From Ancrocorticia sp047602305 (GTDB taxonomy: Bacteria > Actinomycetota > Actinomycetes > Actinomycetales > Actinomycetaceae): a DNA stretch of 64,000 nt. Positions 17,417-25,632 of this stretch are shown here, piece after piece. Position 1 is the first letter of the stretch. The number at the start of each line of letters is the position of its first letter. The notes beneath the pieces are model-generated. The model was not told the origin of the DNA and searched no databases. It worked only from the letters and a program-made list of their open reading frames with translations. Position numbers and translations under genes: made by a program. The stretch covers positions 3,782,001 through 3,846,000 of the forward strand of contig JASGHO010000001.1 of the NCBI GenBank assembly GCA_047602305.1. The letters run 5' to 3'.

Positions 17417-18010
17417 ATGACCCGAATTGTTGCGGGCAGCGCCAAGGGGCGCACCCTCAAGGTTCCCGCCAAGGGAACCCGCCCCACCTCGGAGCGCGTG
17501 CGTGAAGCGCTCTTCTCACGTCTGGAACATCTTGGCTATGTTGACGGCTGCGAGGTTCTCGACCTTTACGCCGGCTCTGGCGCGCTAGGCCTGGAAGCAG
17601 CCTCGCGCGGCGCTGCCTACGTGGAATGCGTCGAGTCCTCGCGTCAGGCCGCGGCGCTGATCAAACAGAACGTACGCGAGCTGGGCCTCGCCGTCGTCGT
17701 CGCGAATACGAAAGTCCAGACGTGGCTCGCTGGACCTCCCAACCGCCGGTTTGATCTCGTCGTCGTCGATCCTCCCTACGATCTTTCCGAAGAAGAACTT
17801 GCCGCGAATCTGGAGGCGCTCATGCCGCACCTGGCGGGCGACGCGCTGGTGGTGGTCGAGCGGTCGGTGCGTTCGCCGGAGCCCACCTGGCCCGCGGGTC
17901 TCGAACGGGACGACGACCGCCGCTGGGGCGATACCCGGGCGTGGAGCGCGGTCGTGGCCGAGCACGAGGAACTGAACTTGTCGGACCTACAGACTAGGCT
18001 GGGCTCATGA
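17417..18010 (+). CDS. rsmD: 16S rRNA (guanine-N2) methyltransferase RsmD
   Basis: A 197-aa RsmD/YhhF-type enzyme that methylates G966 (E. coli numbering) of 16S rRNA. 'RIVAGSAKGRTLKVP' at the N-terminus, 'VLDLYAGSGALGLEAASRGA' (SAM loop) and 'VVVDPPYDLSEEEL' (catalytic NPPY-type motif) are diagnostic. It starts 3 bases after recG and overlaps coaD by 4 bases, the common order recG-rsmD-coaD. Confidence 0.95.
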   Translation: MTRIVAGSAKGRTLKVPAKGTRPTSERVREALFSRLEHLGYVDGCEVLDLYAGSGALGLEAASRGAAYVECVESSRQAAALIKQNVRELGLAVVVANTKVQTWLAGPPNRRFDLVVVDPPYDLSEEELAANLEALMPHLAGDALVVVERSVRSPEPTWPAGLERDDDRRWGDTRAWSAVVAEHEELNLSDLQTRLGS

Positions 18011-18483
18011 GCATTGCCGTTTGCCCCGGTTCCTACGACCCGATCACCCTCGGGCACGTGGACGTCATCGCCCGCGCGGCCGCCATGTTTGATGAAGTCA
18101 TCGTGGTGGTCGCTATCAATCACGCAAAGAGGTACCTCTTTAGTGTGGACGAACGGGTGGAACTGGCCACGAAAGCCGTGGCACACCTTCCAAATGTGCG
18201 GGTGGAATCGCACTCCGGTCTCATTGCACAGTACGCTGGGAATGCAGGCGCCGTAGCCATCGTCAAGGGGTTGCGCGGCGCCGCAGACTTTGAGGGCGAA
18301 CATGCCATGGCCCTCATGAACCGCCATCTCAGTGGGATCGAGACGGTCTTCGTTATGGGAGATCCGAATCTGGGGCACGTCGCCTCGTCCATGGTCAAAG
18401 ATGTGGCTCACCACGGGGGCCCGATCGATGATCTCGTCCCGCCGTGCGTGGCCGAAGCACTGAACAATAAGGAGAATCGATGA
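18007..18483 (+). CDS. coaD: Phosphopantetheine adenylyltransferase
   Basis: CoaD (158 aa) adenylates 4'-phosphopantetheine, the penultimate step to coenzyme A. 'AVCPGSYDPITLGHVDVIARA' holds the T/H-x-G-H nucleotidyltransferase motif, 'KGLRGAADFEGEHAMALMNRHL' the substrate loop and 'HVASSMVKDVAHHGG' the ISSTxVR-like segment. It overlaps rsmD and the next gene by 4 bases each, so translation is likely coupled. Confidence 0.96.
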   Translation: MSIAVCPGSYDPITLGHVDVIARAAAMFDEVIVVVAINHAKRYLFSVDERVELATKAVAHLPNVRVESHSGLIAQYAGNAGAVAIVKGLRGAADFEGEHAMALMNRHLSGIETVFVMGDPNLGHVASSMVKDVAHHGGPIDDLVPPCVAEALNNKENR

Positions 18484-19097
18484 ACGTGGATAGGTCGGAG
18501 GGCGAATCGCTCATTGCGGTCCTCGACGAGTTGATCGAGTTGGTGTCCAATGCACCGACCACCATGATGTCCGCCGCCGTCAAGCTCAATCGGTCGGAGA
18601 TTCTTGACTTGCTTGCCACCGCGCGTGACCTGGTTCCGGACCAGATCGTGCGCGCGGACGGCCTGCTCGCGGAGGCCGACGGCTTCACTCACGAGGCACA
18701 GGCACGTGCCTCCCGGATCATTGAGCAGGCTCACAATGACGCCGAGGACACCATCGCCGAAGCACGCGAGCAGGCATCGCGGCTCGTCTCGCAGGACGCC
18801 ATCACCATTGCCGCGAAGGCCCGTGCGCATCGCATTATCGACGACGCCAAGTCGCAGGCCGATAAGCTGCGCCGCGGTGCCAACGAATACTCGGACAACA
18901 CCCTGTTCGCGTTGCAGAACAAGGTCTCCGAGGTTGGCAGTGAGATCGACTCGTTGACCTCCGTTGTGAACGAGCGAATCGACATCATGCTGTCGCAGAT
19001 TATTGCTGGCCGCAACGTGATCGCCGAGCGCGATGACAACACGGATAGCGTGGATGTGGCGCGCCAGGGCGCGCCCGAGGAGGAGTCGTGGACCTAA
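18480..19097 (+). CDS. SepIVA-like coiled-coil (DivIVA-family) protein
   Basis: A 205-aa soluble, strongly helical protein. Residues 1-60 are 'ESLIAVLDELIELVSNAPTT...LNRSEILDLLATARDLVP'; residues 65-150 form a coiled coil rich in Ala, Glu, Arg and Gln ('ADGFTHEAQARASRIIEQAH'). The mycobacterial septation factor SepIVA lies in exactly this place, next to DUF177, rnc and mutM, and has the same make-up. A role in septal wall synthesis is therefore inferred from synteny and fold type. It overlaps coaD and DUF177. Confidence 0.78.
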   Translation: MNVDRSEGESLIAVLDELIELVSNAPTTMMSAAVKLNRSEILDLLATARDLVPDQIVRADGLLAEADGFTHEAQARASRIIEQAHNDAEDTIAEAREQASRLVSQDAITIAAKARAHRIIDDAKSQADKLRRGANEYSDNTLFALQNKVSEVGSEIDSLTSVVNERIDIMLSQIIAGRNVIAERDDNTDSVDVARQGAPEEESWT

Positions 19098-19759
19098 GAA
19101 GTCCGTTCGTCGCATCGCTCCAGTCGTTGCCGCGCCAAGAGGGCTCGGTCATGACCTGGGAGCAGGAGCTTCCGGCTCCCGCCGACATGGGCGTGGAGCT
19201 CATCGGGGTACCAGAGGGATCTCCCATGGCAATCTCGCTGGAGTTGCAGTCGGTGTCCGAGGGCGTGTTCGTCCAGGGCACCGTGGGGGTCACGCTCGAA
19301 GGCCAGTGCTCGCGCTGCCTGCGTGATCTCGCACTGGATGAGCACGAGAACGTCGCTGAACTGGTGTTTTATCCCGAGCGCAAGGCCGCCTTTGTTGCCG
19401 ACGGCGACGAAGAAGCCGAAGAGTTCCCGGAGATCATTGACGACCACATCGATCTGGAACCGATTCTGCGCGACGCGGTTGTTATCGGACTGCCGTTCCG
19501 GCCGCTGTGCCGCCCCGATTGCCCCGGGCTCTGCTCCGAGTGCGGTGAGGCTTGGGACAACCTTCCGGACGATCACAGGCATGAGAAGTTTGACCCGCGC
19601 TTTGACGCGCTCGCTGCGCTTCAGGCGCAGCTGGTCGGCGGCTCGGATGATGCTGACGGCGCGGGCTCGGGTGACGATGCGGGAGTTGGCGCGGGTGACG
19701 ATGCGAGAGTTGGCTCGGGTGACGGCGCCGATTCAGACGACGAAACTGAAGCCAAGTGA
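19088..19759 (+). CDS. YceD/DUF177 family protein with a repeated acidic tail
   Basis: DUF177 proteins (here 223 aa, GTG start) are linked to 23S rRNA maturation. The four cysteines of the family are present: 'GQCSRCLRDL' in the middle and 'CRPDCPGLCSECGEAWD' near residue 140. The last 45 residues are a low-complexity tail (GSGDDAGV, GAGDDARV, GSGDGA) made by a 24-bp DNA repeat. In most bacteria rpmF follows; here rnc starts inside the stop codon instead, so L32 must be encoded elsewhere. The gene overlaps its upstream neighbour by 10 bases. Confidence 0.9.
   Translation: MDLRSPFVASLQSLPRQEGSVMTWEQELPAPADMGVELIGVPEGSPMAISLELQSVSEGVFVQGTVGVTLEGQCSRCLRDLALDEHENVAELVFYPERKAAFVADGDEEAEEFPEIIDDHIDLEPILRDAVVIGLPFRPLCRPDCPGLCSECGEAWDNLPDDHRHEKFDPRFDALAALQAQLVGGSDDADGAGSGDDAGVGAGDDARVGSGDGADSDDETEAK
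19664..19725 (+). repeat. 24-bp coding tandem repeat in the DUF177 tail
   Basis: Units at 19664-19687 and 19688-19711 differ at two bases, and a third, partial unit starts at 19712. Each encodes eight residues of the G-x-G-D-D-A-x-V type. The length is likely variable by slippage without loss of frame. Confidence 0.85.
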
Positions 19760-20499
19760 GCTATCGCGATCTGATTGCGCGGTGGGGGATTGACATCAGG
19801 CGCCCGCTGTTGCGGCAGGCGTTGACGCATCGGAGCTTTGCCTTCGAGCACGACGAGCCGCACAACGAGCGCCTGGAGTTCCTCGGCGATTCGGTCCTCA
19901 ATCTCATCACTGCGGAGAAGGTGTACCGCGAGTACCCCGACTTGGCCGAAGGCGTCATGACCCCGATCAAGTGGTATGCCGCCTCCGAGAAGGGGCTTGC
20001 GGACATCGCGCGCCAGCTGGGCCTGGGGGAGTTCCTCCGCCTGGGCAAGGGCGAGGCGCAAGAGGGGGGACGCGACAAGGATTCTATCCTGTCGGACACC
20101 GTCGAGGCACTGATTGCCGCCACCTACCTGCAGCACGGCATGGAGCCGACGCGCGCGATCGTCGAGCGCATCATTGACCAGAAGGTCAAGGAAGCGGCTG
20201 TGCTGGGGCCGCAGCTGGACTGGCGCGCGGGCTTCGAAGAGCTGGCGCACGAGAACGGCTATGCCGGCAACGCGAGCTTCGAGATCACCGGCGTAGGCCC
20301 CGATCACAGCCGCATCTACACCGCCACCATTTCGATGGGCGGGCGCACCTGGGGAACCGGGGAAGCCACCACCAAGAAGGTGGCGCGCCAGGCCGCTGCG
20401 GAGGCGTCCTACAAGATGCTGGCCGCGGGCGAGCTGGAGCGCAAACAGGTCAAGGGGCTTCCCGTGCGAGCGGATCATCTGGCCGCTCAGGGCCAGTAG
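19756..20499 (+). CDS. rnc: Ribonuclease III
   Basis: RNase III (247 aa) cleaves double-stranded RNA in rRNA and mRNA processing. 'HNERLEFLGDSVLNLITAEKV' is the signature with the catalytic Glu/Asp, 'SDTVEALIAATYL' the second metal site, and residues from about 160 on are the dsRNA-binding domain ('DWRAGFEELAHENGYAG...KKVARQAAAEASYKML'). The GTG start at 19756 overlaps the DUF177 stop. Confidence 0.96.
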   Translation: MSYRDLIARWGIDIRRPLLRQALTHRSFAFEHDEPHNERLEFLGDSVLNLITAEKVYREYPDLAEGVMTPIKWYAASEKGLADIARQLGLGEFLRLGKGEAQEGGRDKDSILSDTVEALIAATYLQHGMEPTRAIVERIIDQKVKEAAVLGPQLDWRAGFEELAHENGYAGNASFEITGVGPDHSRIYTATISMGGRTWGTGEATTKKVARQAAAEASYKMLAAGELERKQVKGLPVRADHLAAQGQ

Positions 20500-20722
20500 T
20501 GCACTAGCTGTCTGTCCTACAGCCTCGTTAATACGCGTCTGGCCCTGTCCTAGTTGGCACATGGCATATGCACTTGAAATCTATCTCCGTAATCCCGCTT
20601 CAGATGTGTCATGGGTACGCAGGGTGCAGGATTCCGGAGATGGATTTTGGAGCGTTGCGAATCCAGAAGTCCTGAATCTGAGCGTCCCGAAGTAGAGCCA
20701 CCGAGTAACCCGGAGAGTAGCC
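20500..20722. other. Spacer between rnc and mutM
   Basis: 223 bases without a supportable gene or clear hairpin. It presumably contains the mutM promoter; the ribosome site CGGAGAG lies at 20711-20717. Confidence 0.4.
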
Positions 20723-21649
20723 GTGCCTGAGCTTCCCGAAGTTGAATCCGTCCGCCGCGGCCTTATCAAGCACACTGTGGGGCAGCAGATCGCGAGCGCC
20801 GAGTCTTTCGGTGCCCGCGTTTCGCGGCGATCCGTTCGCGAGTTGTCGAGCGTTGCGGGTACGACCGTGACGGGTGTGGCCCGCCGCGGCAAATTCCTCT
20901 GGTTTGATCTGGAGATGAGTGGCTCGGGAGCGGACGGTTCTGCGGCGGGTGACACTGATGTAAGTGGGCAGGGTGCCGGACCGGGGCACAGCGCCCTCGT
21001 GGCCCACCTGGGCATGTCCGGCCAGTTCCGTGTGGACTGCGACGGGCTGCCGCATGTGCGCGCCCGGCTGATGTTGAGCAACGGCTTGCGCCTCGAGTTC
21101 ATCGACCAGCGCACCTTCGGATACCTTGCTCCGGACGATTATGAAGAGACCGACGATGGCGCCCCCGGCGGGCTGGGCATCGACCGCCCGGTTGTGCCAC
21201 AGCTGGCCGCTCACATCGCGAGGGACCTGCTCGATCCGGGACTGGACCGCGTGGCACTCGCGGTGACCATGGCGTCCAAGCGCACCGCCATCAAGAAGCT
21301 GCTGCTCGACCAGTCAGTGATCTCGGGCATTGGAAACATCTACGCGGATGAGGCGCTGTACGACGCGTGCATTCACCCGTTCCGCCCGGCGAATTCGCTC
21401 TCCGGGCCCGAGATGAGCCGGTTGTTGTCCGGCGCCACAGACGTGCTGGAACGCTCTCTCGCGGCAGGAGGGACATCTTTCGATTCGCTGTACGTGCATG
21501 TCAACGGCGAGTCCGGATACTTTGAACGCTCGCTGCGCGCCTACGGACGCGGCGGGACTCCCTGCCCGCGCTGCGGCACCGAGTTCCTCAAGGTGATGTC
21601 AGGCGGCCGTTCCTCAACTTTCTGCCCCCAGTGCCAAGGGCTACGCTGA
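20723..21649 (+). CDS. mutM: Formamidopyrimidine-DNA glycosylase
   Basis: Fpg/MutM (308 aa) removes 8-oxoguanine and nicks abasic sites. The mature N-terminus PELPEVESVRRGL, with catalytic Pro2 and Glu3, follows a GTG start at 20723. 'SVISGIGNIYADEALYDACIHP' is the helix-two-turn-helix DNA-binding element, and the zinc finger is 'CPRCGTEFLKVMSGGRSSTFCPQC'. A Gly/Ser-rich insert near residues 70-85 is not part of the family core. The actinobacterial order rnc-mutM is kept. Confidence 0.96.
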   Translation: MPELPEVESVRRGLIKHTVGQQIASAESFGARVSRRSVRELSSVAGTTVTGVARRGKFLWFDLEMSGSGADGSAAGDTDVSGQGAGPGHSALVAHLGMSGQFRVDCDGLPHVRARLMLSNGLRLEFIDQRTFGYLAPDDYEETDDGAPGGLGIDRPVVPQLAAHIARDLLDPGLDRVALAVTMASKRTAIKKLLLDQSVISGIGNIYADEALYDACIHPFRPANSLSGPEMSRLLSGATDVLERSLAAGGTSFDSLYVHVNGESGYFERSLRAYGRGGTPCPRCGTEFLKVMSGGRSSTFCPQCQGLR

Positions 21650-21710
21650 CGCTGGAAAAGGAACAGAGGGTAGTAATCGCGCCGATCGGACAATCGACTA
21701 CATTCTCACC

Positions 21711-21737
21711 AAGTGGTACCATTTTTCTGTACCACTT
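21711..21737. promoter_or_regulatory. Operator palindrome of the yefM-yoeB operon
   Basis: Perfect 9-bp arms AAGTGGTAC (21711-21719) and GTACCACTT (21729-21737) around a 9-base T-rich centre lie 22 bases upstream of yefM. YefM family antitoxins autorepress at palindromes carrying GTAC-type cores in this position. Confidence 0.75.
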
Positions 21738-21759
21738 ATAGCTGTGGAGGTTTGTTGCC

Positions 21760-22011
21760 ATGTCCATTAGTGCAAGCGAAGCGCGTAAGATTCTCTTTCC
21801 CCTGATTGAGCGCGTCAATGAAGATCGCGACGCCGTCGAGATTGTTTCGCGTAAGGGCAATGCCGTCATTATGTCTGCGGATGAGTACGCTGCGTGGCAG
21901 GAGACTGCCTATTTGTTCCGCTCGCCTGCTAACGCTCGCCGACTGCTTGATGCCTATGAACGGGCTCGCTCAGGCCGCACCGAGACGCACGAGCTTGATC
22001 GAGACGTCTGA
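21760..22011 (+). CDS. yefM: YefM/Phd-family antitoxin
   Basis: An 83-aa antitoxin. The N-terminal Phd/YefM fold 'MSISASEARKILFPLIERVNEDRDAVEIVSRKGNAVIMSADEYAAWQETAYLF' is textbook; the acidic/basic tail after residue 55 wraps the toxin. GTGGAGG precedes ATG 21760. The stop overlaps the toxin start by one base (TGATG), and an operator palindrome is upstream. Confidence 0.95.
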   Translation: MSISASEARKILFPLIERVNEDRDAVEIVSRKGNAVIMSADEYAAWQETAYLFRSPANARRLLDAYERARSGRTETHELDRDV

Positions 22012-22265
22012 TGCGTCTGGTTTGGGATATATCCGGCTGGGAAGATTACAAGCACTGGCAAACAACTGACCGACGGATTCTTAAACGGATCAACACGCTT
22101 ATTGACGCGTGTCTTCGCGAACCGTTTGCGGGAATAGGTAAACCTGAACAGCTCAAGTATGGTGCGCAAGGAGCGTGGTCACGGCGAATTACTGACGAAC
22201 ATCGACTCGTCTATCTGGTCGATGGTAATGATCTGATCATTCTTCAGGCTCGTTACCACTACTGA
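22011..22265 (+). CDS. yoeB: YoeB-family mRNA interferase toxin
   Basis: An 84-aa RelE-fold RNase that cuts mRNA in the ribosomal A site. 'LVWDISGWEDYKHWQTTDRRILKRINTLIDAC' and 'GIGKPEQLKYGAQGAWSRRITDEHRLVYLVDGNDLIILQARYHY' match the family; the general base Glu (KPEQLK), the Arg (WSRRI) and the near C-terminal His-Tyr are all present, so it looks active. It is coupled to yefM. Confidence 0.96.
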   Translation: MRLVWDISGWEDYKHWQTTDRRILKRINTLIDACLREPFAGIGKPEQLKYGAQGAWSRRITDEHRLVYLVDGNDLIILQARYHY

Positions 22266-22462
22266 TTCGAATATTGGCTTTGGTTTCCGCTGTTGACGTG
22301 GTTGGGGGGCCAATGGTGGTGTGGCCAGAATTCCTTGCGTCTCTCCGCGATGTCCATGGGGGACCCTCGCCCTGGAATTGTCGTGCTGCCGACCCGGGCT
22401 ATCCGCGCGATCCATCCGCTTGCGCCAGGGTTGTGAGTGATCTGGGCTTTGAAGGAGGGACC

Positions 22463-22591
22463 ATGAGTCAAGAAACGGATAGGAATCGAGACATGCTGGC
22501 ACTGCGCGCCGCACTTATTGCCGGTGAGGGGAGTGGAGAACCCGAAGAATTCAACTTCGAAGAATTTATCGCGTTCAAGAAGAAGCAATGA
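22463..22591 (+). CDS. Orphan ParD-like mini-antitoxin (42 aa)
   Basis: ATG 22463 follows a near-perfect ribosome site (GAAGGAGGGA). The peptide contains 'ALRAALIAGEGSGEPEEFNF' and ends in 'FIAFKKKQ', which matches the toxin-binding C-terminal half of ParD antitoxins. The ribbon-helix-helix DNA-binding half is missing and no ParE toxin follows: the next 255 bases are AT-rich and non-coding. It could be a relic or an anti-toxin acting in trans; this cannot be decided from sequence. Confidence 0.55.
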   Translation: MSQETDRNRDMLALRAALIAGEGSGEPEEFNFEEFIAFKKKQ

Positions 22592-22846
22592 GCATGTTCG
22601 TTCATTCTCACCAGCTGTCAATGTTGTGAAGCCTGTTGGTCGTTAAATCTGTACAAAAAAGTGCTTTACATTGTCTAGTATTCTTCAAATTGCATAAAAG
22701 TCATGTCATAATACTTTTAAGTAAGTGCATTATCGGCTGTGATTGCTCTGAACCTGTTATGCGAACTGACATGGCGACGTGACTGCGGATTCACTCAGTT
22801 GGACTCCAGGCCGGATTGAACTCAGGTTGTTCGAAAGGGCGCGGAA
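22592..22846. other. AT-rich spacer
   Basis: A clearly AT-richer stretch than the surroundings, with no gene seen. It may hold the promoter of the PD-(D/E)XK-like gene; the base composition suggests acquired DNA. Confidence 0.4.
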
Positions 22847-23620
22847 TTGGCTACTGTCACGCAGAGAATCAAACAAGTAAAACAACCACGGGGTGGGTAC
22901 ATTAATCCTCGGAACATGGAGATACTGCTGAGGGAAGATGGCTACCCCACTCCTCTTGACCATAAGGTCGAGAACATTCACTCCTCCTTGGTCGGTCTGT
23001 CGGTAGACTATCTAACTCGGGTGGCGAGTGGAGCCAAGCCGGAGGAAGCGTTCAAGTTCTCGCTTCTTGGAGCTTCTATTTTGGGCGTTAAGACATGGCG
23101 AGATCCTATTCGTCTCCTAGAGTTTCGCGCTGGGCGAGTAGATGGGTTGGCGATAGCTGCGGCATGTGAGCTTGCAGGGTACGATGTAGCGTTCCGGGCT
23201 GGCCCCTGGAGATATAACCCGCATGCATGCACGACGCCGGATTCTGTTACCGCTGGTCATATCAAGGTGATGGTCAATAGATCTTTGTCCTTTTTTCGCG
23301 ACTTTGGTCCTGCGACGCTAGATGGTTTCACATTTCAAGGTGCCTTCACTGACCTAGTGACAAATGGAGATGGCGACTTTCTCACCAGAGATACTCTGTG
23401 GGATTTCAAAGTATCGGTGAGGCCTCCGACGAAGGATCACACTCTCCAGCTGTTGATGTACTGGCTGATGGGTCTGCGTAGTGGACAGCAGCCGTTCAAG
23501 AGCATCACACATCTAGGAGTATTCAATCCGCGTTTGAATACCGTATATCGCATTGCAGTGGCCGACGTACCTGCGCAGGTGCTCGATGAAGTGTCGCGCG
23601 AAGTTATCGGTTACCGCTGA
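22847..23620 (+). CDS. Predicted PD-(D/E)XK-fold protein, function unknown
   Basis: A 257-aa soluble protein from a TTG start at 22847 (GAAAGGG upstream). N-terminal 'RGGYINPRNMEILLREDGYPTPLD' and 'LVGLSVDYLTRVASGAKPEEAFKFSLLGA' form a helical part. Residues 150-240 have the order expected of a PD-(D/E)XK nuclease core: 'GAFTDLVTNGDGDFLTRDTLWDFKVS', giving a conserved Asp and then D-x-K, followed by 'HTLQLLMYWLMGL' (the Q-x-x-x-Y helix) and 'GVFNPRLNTVYRI'. I recall similar stand-alone proteins in other Gram-positives, often in variable regions. Nuclease activity and a defence role are inference. Its AT-rich surroundings and the neighbouring toxin-antitoxin genes point to acquisition. Confidence 0.6.
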   Translation: MATVTQRIKQVKQPRGGYINPRNMEILLREDGYPTPLDHKVENIHSSLVGLSVDYLTRVASGAKPEEAFKFSLLGASILGVKTWRDPIRLLEFRAGRVDGLAIAAACELAGYDVAFRAGPWRYNPHACTTPDSVTAGHIKVMVNRSLSFFRDFGPATLDGFTFQGAFTDLVTNGDGDFLTRDTLWDFKVSVRPPTKDHTLQLLMYWLMGLRSGQQPFKSITHLGVFNPRLNTVYRIAVADVPAQVLDEVSREVIGYR

Positions 23621-23833
23621 AGAGCCAAGCGTTTATTAACTTTGGTATTGGACAAGGTCATGTATTATCTGGTGACCGCTCTTAGACTTTCTGTTCGCAA
23701 TGCCCGGATCTGTGGACGTTGCGGTAACCAAGATGTAACAGCGACGCAACTTTTCGTCGTTGCTTGGCACTAAAGACCGGCTCTGTAGTTCAAAGCAGGC
23801 GTTGCGCGGGGCCACGCATTGTAGGCTGAACGC

Positions 23834-24223
23834 ATGTCTGCCTCGCTCGTTGCCGCCTATCTTTTCACCGGCTTTACGGCCCTACTCTGTGCGGTCCAGA
23901 TCGCGGTGGTGGCAGGAGCACCGCTTGGCCCGTATGTGTGGGGCGGCCGCCACGAGGGGCGCTTTCCTCTGAAGCTGAGGATCTCGTCCGCTTTTTCCCT
24001 CCTCATCTACGCGGTGCTTGTCCTCGTGATCCTTGACCGAGCCGGTGCCGTCCATGTTCTGCCCGCCGGAATCTCGGCCCCCGGTGCCTGGGTGACCTTC
24101 GGTTTTCTTGTTCTGGGGACGATCATGAACTCCATCTCGAGCTCGCGGAAAGAACGGATGATCATGACTCCGTTGGCCGCGTTTCTCGCGGGATCAGCGC
24201 TTGTTGTTGCCCTCGGTTTCTAA
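23834..24223 (+). CDS. Small membrane protein, four predicted helices
   Basis: A 129-aa protein with hydrophobic segments at about residues 5-27, 50-70, 82-102 and 112-128, and a charged loop 'GGRHEGRFPLKLRI' after the first. No domain is recognised. ATG 23834 is used; no strong ribosome site is visible. It stands alone between the PD-(D/E)XK-like gene and the broken lactonase gene. Confidence 0.6.
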   Translation: MSASLVAAYLFTGFTALLCAVQIAVVAGAPLGPYVWGGRHEGRFPLKLRISSAFSLLIYAVLVLVILDRAGAVHVLPAGISAPGAWVTFGFLVLGTIMNSISSSRKERMIMTPLAAFLAGSALVVALGF

Positions 24224-24280
24224 AACGCCCTGGCTTCTTGAATGAGCCGACCTCACACGCATCCCACGCCTGAGAACAAC

Positions 24281-25321
24281 CTACCCCCGGGCCACGATAT
24301 TCATGGGGAATCCGCTTGTTGAGGTGAGGTCCACCTCCGTCACAGCTTCGGGATCGAGCACCAACCGGCCATCCGGCTGGACAACGTATCTCCGCAGCAC
24401 CGTGCTGAGCTTGAGGTTCAGCTTGCTCCCGAATGCCCACAGCACCTTGCCCGACGGCGATATCCGCAGCGCCTCAGGGAAGTCCTTGCCAAAAGCGGCC
24501 GTCCCAATTGTCCGCAGGCTACCGTCCCCAAGAATCTCGTAGCAGTGAATTCCACTTCCGCCGAGACCTGGTGTGTACAGGTACTTGCTGTCAGGTGTGA
24601 TGGCGGGAACGTGCGGGAAGCGGCCGCACGCGACGTCTGAACCGGGAACGGCGGACAGGACGCCGTCGTCGTTGACCCGGAAAGCGCTGATCGTTCCGCC
24701 GATCTCGTTCATCACCTAAACGAATCTGCCGTCAGGCGTGGGGATCGGAAAAATCGGCTTGTTGCCGGTCCCGATGCGCTGCACAACGCGGCGTACCGTA
24801 CCGTCCGCCTCGATCGGCATCCGCAGCAGTTCATTGCGGAAGTAACTGGAGACGAAGATCTGGGTGCCGTCGGCGGAGCGAGTGAGAGTCGAGAGTGAAT
24901 CCCGCCGCTCGCCGAGCCGCACCGGGGAGCCAACGCGCGATAGGACGCCGTCGTCGCTCAGCGCGAAATTCTGGATTGACACCTTTCCAAGCAGCCCTTG
25001 GGTGACGTAGATGTTCCGGCCATCGGCCGAGACCTCCACATCAACGGTGGCACGCGAAAGCTTGAGCGCCGGACTGGTGGAGCTGAGTCGGCCGTCCTCC
25101 TCGATCCGGAAGGCGTAGAGACGCCCCGGGAGGATGCTCGCGGCGACAAGGAATCTCCCGTCGGGCGTGATGCGCGTGGGCCAGTTCGCCTGGCCGATCG
25201 TGGCCGAACCGGGGATTGGGCGAACTTCGCCGTTGTCGCTGGTACGCAGCCCGGTGACGCGGCGGCCAAAGAAGCCCTTGAGGTAGATGAAATACTCGCC
25301 AGAATGTAGTGGAACAGCCAT
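24281..25321 (-). pseudogene. Lactonase-family seven-bladed propeller gene with an in-frame amber stop
   Basis: Read from ATG 25321, a lactonase-family (6-phosphogluconolactonase/YbhE-type) propeller runs to 'TPDGRFV', meets TAG at 24716-24718, and continues in the same frame as 'VMNEIGGTISAFRVNDDG' to 24281. The family motif is 'GRFVYVMNE', so the TAG replaces a tyrosine codon by a single change; there is no frameshift. Typical blades are 'PTRITPDGRFLVAASILPGRLYAFRIEEDGRL' and 'PAITPDSKYLYTPGLGGSGIHCYEI'. The full reading would be about 346 residues, the normal family length. It is either a very young pseudogene, a sequencing error, or a read-through case. Confidence 0.85.
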
Positions 25322-25632
25322 TGTTGCCTCGCTCGTTGTCGCGTTCACTACGCATAGTAGGCTCCCTCCGCTGCCCCGAAACAGGGAGAAAATCCTCCCC
25401 CTTTCGCCGCGGATCGGGCCCCGCGCGGCCGCTCAATGTGTTACCGATCTGACCCTGTTGCCCGTAGGACCATCGTCATGTGGGTAAACGTTCACGAGAG
25501 ACGCGCCACATGGGCAAATTTCCCGTGGTTACAGGCCTTATATCTCGCGCATTGAACGCCCGTGGTGTGGCAGAATGCTACCTAGTGAGATGGAACCTAG
25601 GTCCCGTGTGAGAACGTAGAGAGGCTGAAACT
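25322..25632. other. Divergent spacer between the lactonase pseudogene and the response regulator
   Basis: About 310 bases with no gene supported. It must carry the promoters of both divergent genes. No strong palindrome was recognised. Confidence 0.4.

Noticed and set aside
24716..24718. A frameshift or two separate genes in the lactonase region
   Set aside because: Both parts are in one frame and abut exactly at one TAG; nonsense change explains it best.
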